Below, in pieces: positions 16,693 to 24,472 of a stretch of 36,499 bases of DNA. The notes under the pieces were generated by a model. It made no database searches. It was not told the origin of the DNA and saw only the letters and a list, made by a program, of their open reading frames with translations. Position numbers and translations under genes: made by a program. The stretch's first letter is position 1. Each line of letters starts with the position of its first letter. Origin of the DNA: Chitinophagaceae bacterium (GTDB taxonomy: Bacteria > Bacteroidota > Bacteroidia > Chitinophagales > Chitinophagaceae); contig CANCVE010000037.1 in the NCBI GenBank assembly GCA_947381435.1, positions 1 through 36,499 of the forward strand. Direction: 5' to 3'.

Positions 16693-17496
16693 ATGGCAAG
16701 AATAATAGGAGTAGCGAATCAAAAGGGCGGTGTAGGAAAAACTACTACGGCAATAAATGTAGCGGCAAGCTTAGCTGTGCTAGAGTACAGGACATTGCTT
16801 GTAGATGCAGATCCGCAGGCAAATAGCACTACAGGAACGGGCTTTGACTTGCATAATATTACTAGCAGTTTATATGATTGTATGGTGAACAATGCAAGGG
16901 CCGAAGACGTAATATTGAAGAGCGAAATACCTCATTTGGATATTATTCCAAGCCATATTGATTTAGTGGGTGCCGAGATAGAAATGATAAATTATCCTAA
17001 CCGCGAAAATGTGATGAAAAACATTTTAGCACCAATTGGCGATCGTTATGACTTCATTATTATAGATTGTTCTCCGTCGCTTGGATTGATTACCGTAAAC
17101 TCTTTAGTAGCATCAGACAGTGTTATTGTACCTGTACAATGTGAATTTTTTGCTTTGGAAGGACTAGGAAAACTATTAAATACAGTAAAGATTGTTCAGA
17201 GTAGATTAAATCCTCCTTTACAAATAGAAGGTATTTTAATGACGATGTACGATGGAAGATTGCGTTTGTGCAACCAAGTAGTAAGTGAATTGAGAAGACA
17301 CTTTGATGATATAGTTTTTGCAACCATCATTCATAGAAATACTAAACTGAGTGAAGCGCCAAGTGTTGGCAAACCAGTTATTCTATACGATTCTGATAGT
17401 AAAGGCGCAAATAACTACCTGAATTTGGCTAAAGAAATTCTTCAAAAAAATGAAATGACTAAGATGACCAATGAGGAAAGGGTTATTAGTGGATAG
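16693..17496 (+). CDS. parA: Chromosome-partitioning ATPase ParA/Soj
   Basis: 267 residues, deviant Walker A ATPase. KGGVGKTT (11-18) contains the signature first lysine (K11); LLVDADPQAN is the A' motif and FIIIDCSPSLG the Walker B region. There is no N-terminal helix-turn-helix, so it is the chromosomal Soj type that dimerises with ATP, binds DNA nonspecifically and is stimulated by ParB. ParB follows 101 bases later. The last residues (VISG) and the TAG stop are encoded by 7-bp repeats, so the C-terminus has been set or altered by a repeat. Confidence 0.95.
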   Translation: MARIIGVANQKGGVGKTTTAINVAASLAVLEYRTLLVDADPQANSTTGTGFDLHNITSSLYDCMVNNARAEDVILKSEIPHLDIIPSHIDLVGAEIEMINYPNRENVMKNILAPIGDRYDFIIIDCSPSLGLITVNSLVASDSVIVPVQCEFFALEGLGKLLNTVKIVQSRLNPPLQIEGILMTMYDGRLRLCNQVVSELRRHFDDIVFATIIHRNTKLSEAPSVGKPVILYDSDSKGANNYLNLAKEILQKNEMTKMTNEERVISG

Positions 17497-17530
17497 TTAT
17501 TAGTGGTTAGTTATTAGTGGTTAGTTATTA
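17483..17530. repeat. 7-bp repeats over the parA stop
   Basis: Alternating heptamers TTATTAG and TGGTTAG (first one TGGATAG), i.e. a 14-bp double unit repeated three times with a partial fourth. The first double unit contains the parA stop TAG at 17494-17496. Confidence 0.85.
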
Positions 17531-17597
17531 AAGAAATAGATTTATTAGATAAATGAAAAACTTTTGCATTTAGCATGAGTTTGAGTAATAAAATAAG

Positions 17598-18515
17598 ATG
17601 GCATCTTCCAAATTAAAACAAGATTTACTGGGCAAAGGGATTCGTTCTCTGCTGAATAATATAGATACTGATTTACAAACTACTGCTGGTAAATTAAAGA
17701 GTGAAGTTGTAGAACAAGTTACTACTTCTACTAGAGTACCATTGGATAAGATTGCGGTTAATCCTAAACAACCGCGTAGAGATTTTGATGAAACAGCACT
17801 AAATGAACTTGCCGCATCGATTAAAATACACGACATTATTCAACCGCTTACTGTAACTAAACTCGACAATGGAACTTATCAGTTAATTGCTGGCGAGCGT
17901 CGTTTTAGAGCTAGTAAAATAGCGGGATTAATAGATGTTCCAGTTTATATAAGACAAGCAAACGATAGTGAATTGTTGGAGCTTGCCTTGTTGGAAAACT
18001 TGCAAAGAGAAAACCTTAATGCAGTAGAAATAGGTCTTAGCTACAAGCGGATGATGGATGAACTTAGCTTTACACAGGAGCAAGTGGCAGAGCGTATGGG
18101 CAAAGAACGTAGCACTGTTACCAATTACATCAGATTATTGAAACTTCCCCCAGACATTTTATTATCAGTACGCAACGGTGGTTTAAGCATGGGGCATGCA
18201 AGGGCTTTAATAAACATTGATACTGTAGACAAACAACTCTTTGTTTTTCATGAAATAAAGACTAAAGAATTAAGTGTTCGTCAAACAGAAGAATTAGTTC
18301 GCAAGCTTTACAAAACAGAGAAAACCCCGAATGCTGCAAATACAAATACATTACCGCCTGCTTACAAGAAGATTGAAGACAATTTAGCCTCTCATTTTAG
18401 TACTAAAGTTAAAATGGTTGTAGGCAAAAATGGAACAGGCAGCATCACCTTAGAATACTTCTCACTAGAAGAATTGAATAAGATATTAGATCAAATGCAA
18501 GTGATAGTTAGTTAA
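17598..18515 (+). CDS. parB: Chromosome-partitioning protein ParB/Spo0J
   Basis: 305 residues, typical length. The CTP-binding/hydrolysing ParB domain has PKQPRRDFDE (56-65), the C motif AGERRFRA (98-105) and LLENLQRENLNAVE. A helix-turn-helix for parS DNA lies at about 158-182 (FTQEQVAERMGKERSTVTNYIRLL). The C-terminal dimerisation segment is lysine-rich (KMVVGKNGTGSITLEYFS). It acts with ParA in origin segregation. DUF5683 follows after 8 bases, so co-transcription is likely. This order is common in Bacteroidota. Confidence 0.95.
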   Translation: MASSKLKQDLLGKGIRSLLNNIDTDLQTTAGKLKSEVVEQVTTSTRVPLDKIAVNPKQPRRDFDETALNELAASIKIHDIIQPLTVTKLDNGTYQLIAGERRFRASKIAGLIDVPVYIRQANDSELLELALLENLQRENLNAVEIGLSYKRMMDELSFTQEQVAERMGKERSTVTNYIRLLKLPPDILLSVRNGGLSMGHARALINIDTVDKQLFVFHEIKTKELSVRQTEELVRKLYKTEKTPNAANTNTLPPAYKKIEDNLASHFSTKVKMVVGKNGTGSITLEYFSLEELNKILDQMQVIVS

Positions 18516-18523
18516 ATTAATGT

Positions 18524-19201
18524 ATGCCTATATTCCGTATCATACTTCTTTTTGTTTTCCTTTTTGCTTCAAATAATTATTTGTCTGCACAACGAATTAG
18601 TAAAGCTGATTCCGCAGTTAGGTATCAGTTGGTAAAGGATTCATTGAAAGGAATGGAGGTTACAGATACTAGTAATAAGAAGAAACACATTCCAAGGCTT
18701 GCCACTATTCGCTCTGCAATTATTCCTGGTTGGGGGCAAGCTTACAACCATGAGTACTGGAAGATTCCGATAGTTTGGGCGGCAATAGGTATACCTATTT
18801 ATACATATTTTTATAACGACAGCTATTACAAGAAGACGAGTTCTGCTTATAGTGCTTTATATGCCTATCAATATGGCGATACAAATAATGCTTCTATAAA
18901 AGCAAATTATAACAACATAGATCCTGAATTAAAAAAACTTGATTTATATTCTTTGCAAGTTTATAGAAACTCATTTAGGAAAGATAGAGATTACTCCATC
19001 CTTTGGTTTTTTATCCTTTGGGGCGTTAATGTAGTAGATGCTACTGTTTTTGCCCACCTAAAAGATTTTGATGTGAGCAATGATTTAAGTTTACATATTA
19101 CCCCAAACTTAAATAGTACAACTGGAGCACCTAGTTTGAGCTTGGCATTAATAAATAAAAAGAAAGAACACAAACTAAGCAGTCTGGCATATAAATATTA
19201 A
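18524..19201 (+). CDS. DUF5683 membrane protein
   Basis: 225 residues with a signal peptide (about 1-23, ending YLSAQ). The family core is IPRLATIRSAIIPGWGQAYNHEYWKIPIV (about 49-77), a G-W-G-Q-x-Y-N motif, with one or two membrane helices around 73-90 and 150-170 and a Tyr-rich segment between. DUF5683 proteins of Bacteroidota are regularly encoded between parB and dapB; their function is unknown. It is 8 bases after parB and 5 bases before dapB, so the four genes form one tight unit. Confidence 0.82.
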   Translation: MPIFRIILLFVFLFASNNYLSAQRISKADSAVRYQLVKDSLKGMEVTDTSNKKKHIPRLATIRSAIIPGWGQAYNHEYWKIPIVWAAIGIPIYTYFYNDSYYKKTSSAYSALYAYQYGDTNNASIKANYNNIDPELKKLDLYSLQVYRNSFRKDRDYSILWFFILWGVNVVDATVFAHLKDFDVSNDLSLHITPNLNSTTGAPSLSLALINKKKEHKLSSLAYKY

Positions 19202-19206
19202 TACGA

Positions 19207-19923
19207 ATGAAAATAGCATTGATAGGATACGGAAAAATGGGAAAGGCAATTGAGGAAATTGCGGTTGCAAAAGGTCATGAGGTTATATTGAAACTTGATA
19301 TAACCAACCCAGAAGAATTTACTACCGAAAACTTAACTAAATGTGATGTAGCCATTGAGTTTACTAGTCCACATAGTGCCGTAGAAAATTTAAAGAAGTG
19401 TTTTGATGCAGGACTTCCTGTTGTTTGTGGAAGTACAGGTTGGCTTTCTCATTGGGATGAGATTGTAGCCGAATGCAATCAAAAAAATGCATCAATGGTG
19501 TATGCAAGCAATTATAGTATTGGCGTAAACCTATTCTTTGAATTAAATACGTATCTGGCAAAACTGATGAATAAGTACACAGATTATGATGTGATGCTTG
19601 ATGAAATTCACCATACTCAAAAGAAAGATGCACCTAGTGGAACTGCCATAACATTGGCCGAACAAGTATTGGCGGGTATTCCTAGAAAGAAGCTTTGGGT
19701 AAACCATTTGAGCGACAATGCTGACGAATTAGAAATTATAAGCGAAAGAATAGATCCTGCTCCCGGTACTCACAAGATAAAATATCATTCTGCAATTGAT
19801 GATATAGAAATTATTCATACAGCACACAACAGACAGGGTTTTGCTGGCGGTGCGGTATTGGCTGCTGAGTTTATAGTAGGCAAAAAAGGAATTTATAACA
19901 TGAAACAAGTGCTTGGGCTTTAA
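19207..19923 (+). CDS. dapB: 4-hydroxy-tetrahydrodipicolinate reductase
   Basis: 238 residues. NAD(P)H-dependent reductase in the diaminopimelate/lysine pathway, acting on hydroxy-tetrahydrodipicolinate in the cytoplasm. The Rossmann start is IALIGYGKMGKAI (3-15); the substrate-binding and catalytic motif EIHHTQKKDAPSGTA spans about 133-147, with the catalytic His and Lys of the family. The protein is slightly short (E. coli 273), as is usual in Bacteroidota. It closes the parA-parB-DUF5683-dapB group; signal peptidase lepB, often next in this phylum, is not here. Confidence 0.95.
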   Translation: MKIALIGYGKMGKAIEEIAVAKGHEVILKLDITNPEEFTTENLTKCDVAIEFTSPHSAVENLKKCFDAGLPVVCGSTGWLSHWDEIVAECNQKNASMVYASNYSIGVNLFFELNTYLAKLMNKYTDYDVMLDEIHHTQKKDAPSGTAITLAEQVLAGIPRKKLWVNHLSDNADELEIISERIDPAPGTHKIKYHSAIDDIEIIHTAHNRQGFAGGAVLAAEFIVGKKGIYNMKQVLGL

Positions 19924-19987
19924 CTGATTTTATTGTTAGTAGACAGCAATTTGTACCACGGTTAGAGCATATTTTATAAAAAGTTTT

Positions 19988-20006
19988 CAGTTTAGAAACA
20001 ATAGTT
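19988..20006 (+). repeat. 19-base repeat shared with the atpB upstream region
   Basis: CAGTTTAGAAACAATAGTT here, 14 bases before yebC, is identical to 2049-2067, about 97 bases before atpB. Function unknown. Confidence 0.5.
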
Positions 20007-20020
20007 AAACAAGATTTACA

Positions 20021-20743
20021 ATGGGAAGAATTTTTGAAGTAAGAAAGGCCACCATGTTTGCGCGTTGGGATAGAATGGCCAAACAGTTTACCCGTATAGG
20101 AAAAGAAATAGTAATAGCAGTAAAAGCAAGTGGTCCAGACCCTGCAACAAACCCTGCATTGAGGCGTTGTTACCAGAATGCTAGAAGCGTTGGTATGCCT
20201 AAAGACCGTGTAGAAGCTGCCATTAAAAGGGCAATGGGTAAAGACACGGCCAACTATGAAGAAATTTTGTATGAAGGTTATGCCCCACACGGAGTAGCAT
20301 TATTGGTTGAAACTGCAACAGATAACCACGTACGTACTGTAGCAAACGTAAAGAGCCACTTTAATAAGGGGCATGGCGCATTGGGTAACAGTGGAAGCGT
20401 AAGTTTTCAGTTTAAGAAAGTAGGAAGCTTTAAGCTTAAACCAGAAGGTCTAAGCCTCGATGATTTGGAACTAGAATTAATAGATCATGGTTTGGATGAA
20501 ATAGGAGAAAGCGTTGGAGAAGAAGGAGAAGATATATTGGTATTGCGTTGCGCTTTTACTGACTTCGGAAACTTACAAAAAGCTTTGGAAGACAAAAACA
20601 TTACACCAATTAGTGCTGAATTAGAATGGATACCTACTACTACAGTTCCTGTTACTGATGAGCAAGCAGAAGATGTAAGTAAACTGATAGAAAGATTGGA
20701 GCAAGACGAAGATGTAAATAAGGTTTTTCATAACATGGGATAA
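20021..20743 (+). CDS. yebC: YebC/PmpR family (TACO1-like) regulator
   Basis: 240 residues, normal length. It starts [23 protein letters not shown], the Bacteroidota variant of the family's 'MAGHSKWANIKHRK' start, then the [16 protein letters not shown] and AIKRAMGKD segments and the three-domain layout ending in [23 protein letters not shown]. YebC proteins were annotated as transcription regulators; later work on relatives links them to translation of proline-rich stretches. The gap to dapB (97 bases) contains a 19-mer also found before atpB. Confidence 0.92.
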   Translation: MGRIFEVRKATMFARWDRMAKQFTRIGKEIVIAVKASGPDPATNPALRRCYQNARSVGMPKDRVEAAIKRAMGKDTANYEEILYEGYAPHGVALLVETATDNHVRTVANVKSHFNKGHGALGNSGSVSFQFKKVGSFKLKPEGLSLDDLELELIDHGLDEIGESVGEEGEDILVLRCAFTDFGNLQKALEDKNITPISAELEWIPTTTVPVTDEQAEDVSKLIERLEQDEDVNKVFHNMG

Positions 20744-20750
20744 ACTTATT

Positions 20751-20815
20751 AATTGATAAATGACAATTTATATTTGTCGGTTATCAATTGTCAATTTTAA
20801 ATTATCAATTATCAA
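20751..20815. repeat. 7-bp repeat element supplying the DCC start codon
   Basis: Left heptamers AATTGAT, AAATGAC, AATTTAT (20751-20771) face right heptamers TTATCAA, TTGTCAA, TTTTAAA, TTATCAA and TTATCAA (20781-20815). The arms are near reverse complements. The ATG at 20760 lies in the second left heptamer, and the element codes for about the first 18 residues of the next protein. Confidence 0.75.
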
Positions 20816-21209
20816 TATTATTCTTTTTGATGGACTTTGCAATCTTTGTAACAGTAGTGTTCAGTTTGTAATAAAACATGATCCTAAAGCTGTTTACAGG
20901 TTTGCATCTCTTCAAAGTGAAGTTGGACAAAAGTTGTTGTTGGATAATGGTATCTCCATTACTAACAACGACCTTTCTTCTTTTATCCTATTAGAAAATA
21001 ATATAGTTTTTACTGAATCCACAGCTGCCCTTCGTGTTGCACGCAATCTTAATGGGCTACTTCCCTTACTTTATTTTGCTATCATTATTCCTCTATTAAT
21101 TCGGAATGCAGTCTATAAATTCATTTCAAAAAACAGGTATAAATGGTTTGGTAAAAGAAATGAATGCTGGATTCCTACAGTAGATTTGAAAAATAGATTT
21201 CTGGATTAA
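20760..21209 (+). CDS. DCC-family (DUF393) thiol-disulfide oxidoreductase-like protein
   Basis: 149 residues. The family signature is FDGLCNLCNSSVQF, with D24, C27 and C30, and then RFASLQSEVG, both typical of DUF393. A membrane-like hydrophobic helix (about 100-118) follows. The role is assumed to be thiol redox chemistry but is not established for the family. The usual domain begins at about residue 19; the upstream residues (MTIYICRLSIVNFKLS) are translated from a 7-bp repeat element. No other ATG, GTG or TTG in frame lies nearer the domain, so this start is the best available; a native start may have been displaced. Convergent with the AlkB gene. Confidence 0.85.
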   Translation: MTIYICRLSIVNFKLSIINIILFDGLCNLCNSSVQFVIKHDPKAVYRFASLQSEVGQKLLLDNGISITNNDLSSFILLENNIVFTESTAALRVARNLNGLLPLLYFAIIIPLLIRNAVYKFISKNRYKWFGKRNECWIPTVDLKNRFLD

Positions 21210-21235
21210 TCAAATTTAGCCTCTCTCCTATTCCT

Positions 21236-21841
21236 TTAACTAATTTTCCTGAAAGTAATGTTTATACGTGCTTTAGCGGGCTTAGAACTCTTTGGAATCT
21301 GATGCAACCAATTGTGTTGTGTTTGGCCTTGCATCAATAATAAACTATTATTCTGTAGTTGCATGGTCTGTGTAGTTTTTGAAACTGTTTTGTGTTTAAA
21401 TTGAAAGTTTCTTGTTTCGCCAAAGGATAAAGAGGCAATAACTGGGTTAATTCCTAGTTCGGCTTCATCGTCACTGTGCCATCCCATACTATCTCTTTCT
21501 GAACGATATAAATTGAGCAAAGCAGCATTAAACTCAAAGCCTGTCTTACTTTCTACAGCTTGTTTTAGTTCTAATAACATTCCTGTAAAAGGAATTGGAA
21601 GATTTACTAAGCCAGAATACTTATACACTTTTCCTTCATCGGCATACCATGCAGTTAGCCTCGGAAAATCAATTTGTTTGCCATACATCTTCATCCCTTC
21701 TTGTTTCCAAGCAGTAGTATCCAAAAGCTGATTGAAAAAATGATAAGGCTGCTCTTCTTTCAAAAAGTTACTGTAGAGATAAGCTTCTCCATCAAAAGGA
21801 AGTAGGTTATTTGATTCATCATTAAATATTGGAAGCTGCAT
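21236..21841 (-). CDS. AlkB-type 2-oxoglutarate/Fe(II) dioxygenase
   Basis: 201 residues, similar to the ALKBH2/3-like bacterial AlkB proteins. Iron ligands are visible as H122 and D124 (GWHSDDE) and H180 (HNWLH). The 2-oxoglutarate-binding RxNxTxR appears as RINITFR (R192, R198). The substrate loop PRLTAWYADEG...YKYSG is also family-like. It would remove methyl groups from 1-methyladenine/3-methylcytosine in DNA or RNA. The gene begins 3 bases after the stop of the small YCII-like gene, so the two are co-transcribed. Confidence 0.9.
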   Translation of the reverse strand: MQLPIFNDESNNLLPFDGEAYLYSNFLKEEQPYHFFNQLLDTTAWKQEGMKMYGKQIDFPRLTAWYADEGKVYKYSGLVNLPIPFTGMLLELKQAVESKTGFEFNAALLNLYRSERDSMGWHSDDEAELGINPVIASLSFGETRNFQFKHKTVSKTTQTMQLQNNSLLLMQGQTQHNWLHQIPKSSKPAKARINITFRKIS

Positions 21842-21844
21842 AAC

Positions 21845-22135
21845 TTAGTTTAGTTGTACAGCAGGTAAACGATAGTGTTGACTATCATAAACAAACAATT
21901 CCTCTACTTCATAATCCCAATATTTGTATAACGGAGACTTAGCCAATAGTCCAGCCACTTCTGCTTTGGTTTCACTATTAAAAGTCACCCAACTAGTCTG
22001 AGATTCCATACTAACTGCATAACTATCTATAATTCCCTTGTTCATTAAGTAATTAATGTAGGTACGATGTGCCGGGACTAAAGTCATAAACTCATCGTCC
22101 ATTGAAAACTTAATAATTGCTTGGTACTTTTTCAT
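21845..22135 (-). CDS. Small YCII/muconolactone-isomerase-like protein
   Basis: 96 residues from the ATG near 22135; a TTG at 22165 would add a lysine-rich leader that looks like non-coding sequence. The pattern is a ferredoxin-like small domain: start MKKYQAIIKF, middle PAHRTYINYLMNKGIIDSYAVS, end YWDYEVEELFVY. This resembles YCII-related dimeric alpha-beta-barrel proteins and muconolactone isomerase. Enzyme activity cannot be assigned. It directly precedes the AlkB gene by 3 bases. Confidence 0.65.
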   Translation of the reverse strand: MKKYQAIIKFSMDDEFMTLVPAHRTYINYLMNKGIIDSYAVSMESQTSWVTFNSETKAEVAGLLAKSPLYKYWDYEVEELFVYDSQHYRLPAVQLN

Positions 22136-22230
22136 TTTCTTCTTTTTACAACTGAATAATAACAACTATTGTGCAGAGTAACTAATAACACGCCAAAGTG
22201 ACAATAAGTTAAAGGATAAATGGATGAAAC

Positions 22231-22270
22231 AAAATAACAAAGGCTACCTTTTATGGCAGCCTTGTTATTT
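22231..22270 (-). terminator. Terminator of the IscA-type gene
   Basis: AAGGCTACC (22240-22248) pairs with GGCAGCCTT (22255-22263), and the outer AAATAACA/TGTTATTT arms extend the stem to about 16 pairs with one bulged A. The one internal mismatch is A-C on the + strand but a G-U wobble on the reverse transcript, so it suits the reverse-strand gene ending at 22296. Confidence 0.75.
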
Positions 22271-22295
22271 ATTGAATATTATTTCTTACATAAAA

Positions 22296-22643
22296 CTACA
22301 CACTAAATGAAGTTCCACAACCACAGGTTTTACTTGCATTAGGATTAGTGAACGTAAACCCTCTGCTATTGAGTCCATCATGCCAATCAACCTGCATACC
22401 GAAAAGATATAATTGGTGGCTAGGATTCATAACAAATTCTAATCCGTCAGCATCATAAACTTCATCTTCAGGCAATTGTTGATCAAACCCAAGAACATAC
22501 GTAAGTCCACTGCATCCACCGCCTTTTACACCTATTCTAAGCTTCTGTGTTGTATCAAAACCATCTTCCGCTACCAACCTCTTTATTTCGTTGATCGCAT
22601 TATCTGTAAATTTTATGGGCGATTGTATTAATGTTTCCATCAT
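22296..22643 (-). CDS. A-type Fe-S cluster carrier (IscA/ErpA/SufA family)
   Basis: 115 residues from the double ATG at 22643/22640; a TTG at 22658 is less likely. The three conserved cysteines are C44 (GGGCSGLTY) and C107 and C109 (TCGCGTSF), the full A-type pattern. The protein delivers Fe-S clusters to apo-enzymes. The exact subtype cannot be told, and no suf/isc genes are near. Its own terminator follows. Confidence 0.92.
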   Translation of the reverse strand: MMETLIQSPIKFTDNAINEIKRLVAEDGFDTTQKLRIGVKGGGCSGLTYVLGFDQQLPEDEVYDADGLEFVMNPSHQLYLFGMQVDWHDGLNSRGFTFTNPNASKTCGCGTSFSV

Positions 22644-22722
22644 AAATAATTTGTACAAATTTAAATACTCAAAGGTTTAGTGTAACATCAGACAGTATCG
22701 CTAAAGGGAATTTCCTAAAAAG

Positions 22723-22953
22723 CTACCTCGTTTGTTGTGCATTTATCCTATAACCTTCATAGCTATCCATAATGTATTGCAGGTACTTGTCCTTCGATTT
22801 AGCATCTAATAAATTATCAAACTCTTCTTCAGGAACATCTTCATACGCAAATGTGTAACCAGTAGCCACAAAGTGCACTTCTAATATTTTACTTCTCTCA
22901 TTATAGCCCACCAAATCTGCCATGGTGGAATCTAAAGGCACGTATTCAATCAT
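22723..22953 (-). CDS. KTSC-domain protein
   Basis: 76 residues that match the KTSC domain from end to end: Y-V-P-L-D-S-T at the start, then VGYNERSKILEVHFVATGYTFAYEDVP and a final YIMDSYEG. KTSC is named after a region at the C-terminus of some lysyl-tRNA synthetases; stand-alone versions are small proteins of unknown, possibly RNA-binding, function. Unusually the Ser after the first strand is followed by Thr and Met. It stands alone, 79 bases upstream of the IscA-type gene. Confidence 0.82.
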   Translation of the reverse strand: MIEYVPLDSTMADLVGYNERSKILEVHFVATGYTFAYEDVPEEEFDNLLDAKSKDKYLQYIMDSYEGYRINAQQTR

Positions 22954-23060
22954 CTCGTTTTCATTTAGTGATTTAAAAAAATCTGTAACTCAGTGTATGA
23001 ACACGAAAGATATAAAAAAATACAATCTGCTTTCTAAATATTTTTCCACTATGTTAGTTA

Positions 23061-24257
23061 CTATAAATAACTAAGATTGGTATCAGGAGTTAGCGTCAAT
23101 AATGTTTGATACATCAACTGAATGGTACTGTCAATATCATCCTTATGAAGCATTTCAACAGTAGTATGCATATAACGTAAAGGAATAGAAATCAACACAC
23201 TCGGACAACCATCGTTTGCATAAGCAAAGCTATCGGTATCGGTTCCTGTACTACGACTTACCGTACGCATTTGCAATGGAATACTATTTTTTGCCGCTAC
23301 ATCTTCTACTATTTGCAACAACTTATTGTGTACTGCAGGTCCATAACAAGGCGAAGGTCCTTTGCCACATGCCACATCACCTTCTATTATTTTATTAATC
23401 ATTGGGGTTTGTGTATCGTGGGTTACGTCTGTAATGATGGCAATGTTTGGCTTTATTCTACGTGCAATCATTTCTGCACCACGAAGGCCTATTTCTTCCT
23501 GCACTGCATTTACAATGTATAAACCAAATGGCAATGTTTTCTTGTTTTCCTTTAGCAATCTAGCAACTTCGGCAATCATAAAGCCACCAATTCTATTATC
23601 CATAGCACGGCCTATATAGTATCCGTTTGCTAGTTCGTCGAAGCCTTCTTCGTAAGTTATTACCGATCCAATGTGTATTCCCAAGTCTTCAACTTCTTTT
23701 TTGTTGCGAGCACCACAATCCAAGAACAAATTCTCTACTTTGGCAACTGGCTCCTTATTTTCTGCATTACTGAGGCGAGTATGAATGGCAGGCCATCCAA
23801 AAACCCCTTTTACAGCCCCTTTTTTACCATGTATCAATACTCTTTTAGCAGGTGCAATCTGATGGTCTACACCACCATTCCTTTTCACGTAAATCAATCC
23901 TTCGTTGTTTATGTAATTTACAAACCAGCTAATTTCATCACAATGTGCTTCTATCACCACTTTAAATGATGCTTCAGGGTTAATAATCCCCACCGCTGTT
24001 CCATAAGGATCTACATAATGCGTATCAACGAGTGGTTTAATATAATCTAACCACAATTTCTGTCCACCACTTTCAAAACCCACTGCCGATGGCGTGTTTA
24101 TATAGTTCCTCAAAAAACCTACAGCTTCTTCAGTAAGCACAGTCGCAGGCTTGGTATCCTTCGTTTTAACTTCTTTAACCTTGTCTGACTTTTTAGCAGT
24201 TGTCACAACCTTTTCTGCCACTTTTCCCTTCTTTGTGTCTTTCTTAGTATTCGCCAT
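23061..24257 (-). CDS. M42-family metallo-aminopeptidase
   Basis: 398 residues. Metal-binding residues fit family M42: H105 in AHCDE (usually AHMDE), D220 in MDNRIGG, the acidic pair E254-E255 in VQEEIGLRG, D277 in ITDVTHDT and H364 near the end. M42 enzymes are cytoplasmic dodecameric aminopeptidases that trim peptides. The N-terminal ~40 residues are a lysine- and threonine-rich tail with no place in the usual fold. This may be a disordered extension, since no later ATG lies before the core at LTEEAVGFLRNYI. No operon partner is evident; the upstream gap holds 7-bp repeats. Confidence 0.9.
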   Translation of the reverse strand: MANTKKDTKKGKVAEKVVTTAKKSDKVKEVKTKDTKPATVLTEEAVGFLRNYINTPSAVGFESGGQKLWLDYIKPLVDTHYVDPYGTAVGIINPEASFKVVIEAHCDEISWFVNYINNEGLIYVKRNGGVDHQIAPAKRVLIHGKKGAVKGVFGWPAIHTRLSNAENKEPVAKVENLFLDCGARNKKEVEDLGIHIGSVITYEEGFDELANGYYIGRAMDNRIGGFMIAEVARLLKENKKTLPFGLYIVNAVQEEIGLRGAEMIARRIKPNIAIITDVTHDTQTPMINKIIEGDVACGKGPSPCYGPAVHNKLLQIVEDVAAKNSIPLQMRTVSRSTGTDTDSFAYANDGCPSVLISIPLRYMHTTVEMLHKDDIDSTIQLMYQTLLTLTPDTNLSYL

Positions 24258-24286
24258 AATATTTATTTATAATTTAATTTTTAATT

Positions 24287-24472
24287 AGTCAAAAGTTGAA
24301 AGTCGATAGTCTTAAGTAAAGAGTTAGTAGTTAATAAGATCAGTCATAACCTTAAAATCTATTTTTTTAAGTTTCATCTTCGGATAAATACCGCACAATT
24401 CGCCACTTTCCACTTACGACTTTTAACTTATCTCTACTTCTAACAACTAACCACTAATACCTAACAACTAGA
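24287..24472. repeat. Inverted pair of 7-bp repeat tracts
   Basis: Left arm 24287-24335 is seven heptamers, all starting AGT (AGTCAAA, AGTTGAA, AGTCGAT and so on). Right arm 24403-24472 is ten heptamers with the complementary ACT at fixed position, ending in CTAACAACTAG. The stop codon of the UbiA-like gene (24468-24470) is in the last one. The arms are inverted, so an imperfect long hairpin is possible. The 67-base centre shows nothing recognisable. Confidence 0.7.

Noticed and set aside
16309-18600. parS sites near parAB
   Set aside because: No palindrome with the TGTTTCACGTGAAACA core was seen by eye; a motif search of the whole chromosome would be needed.
22656-22663. TAAATTTG on the reverse strand as a promoter of the IscA-type gene
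   Set aside because: It lies only 12 bases before the ATG and has no -33 element; start would leave almost no leader.
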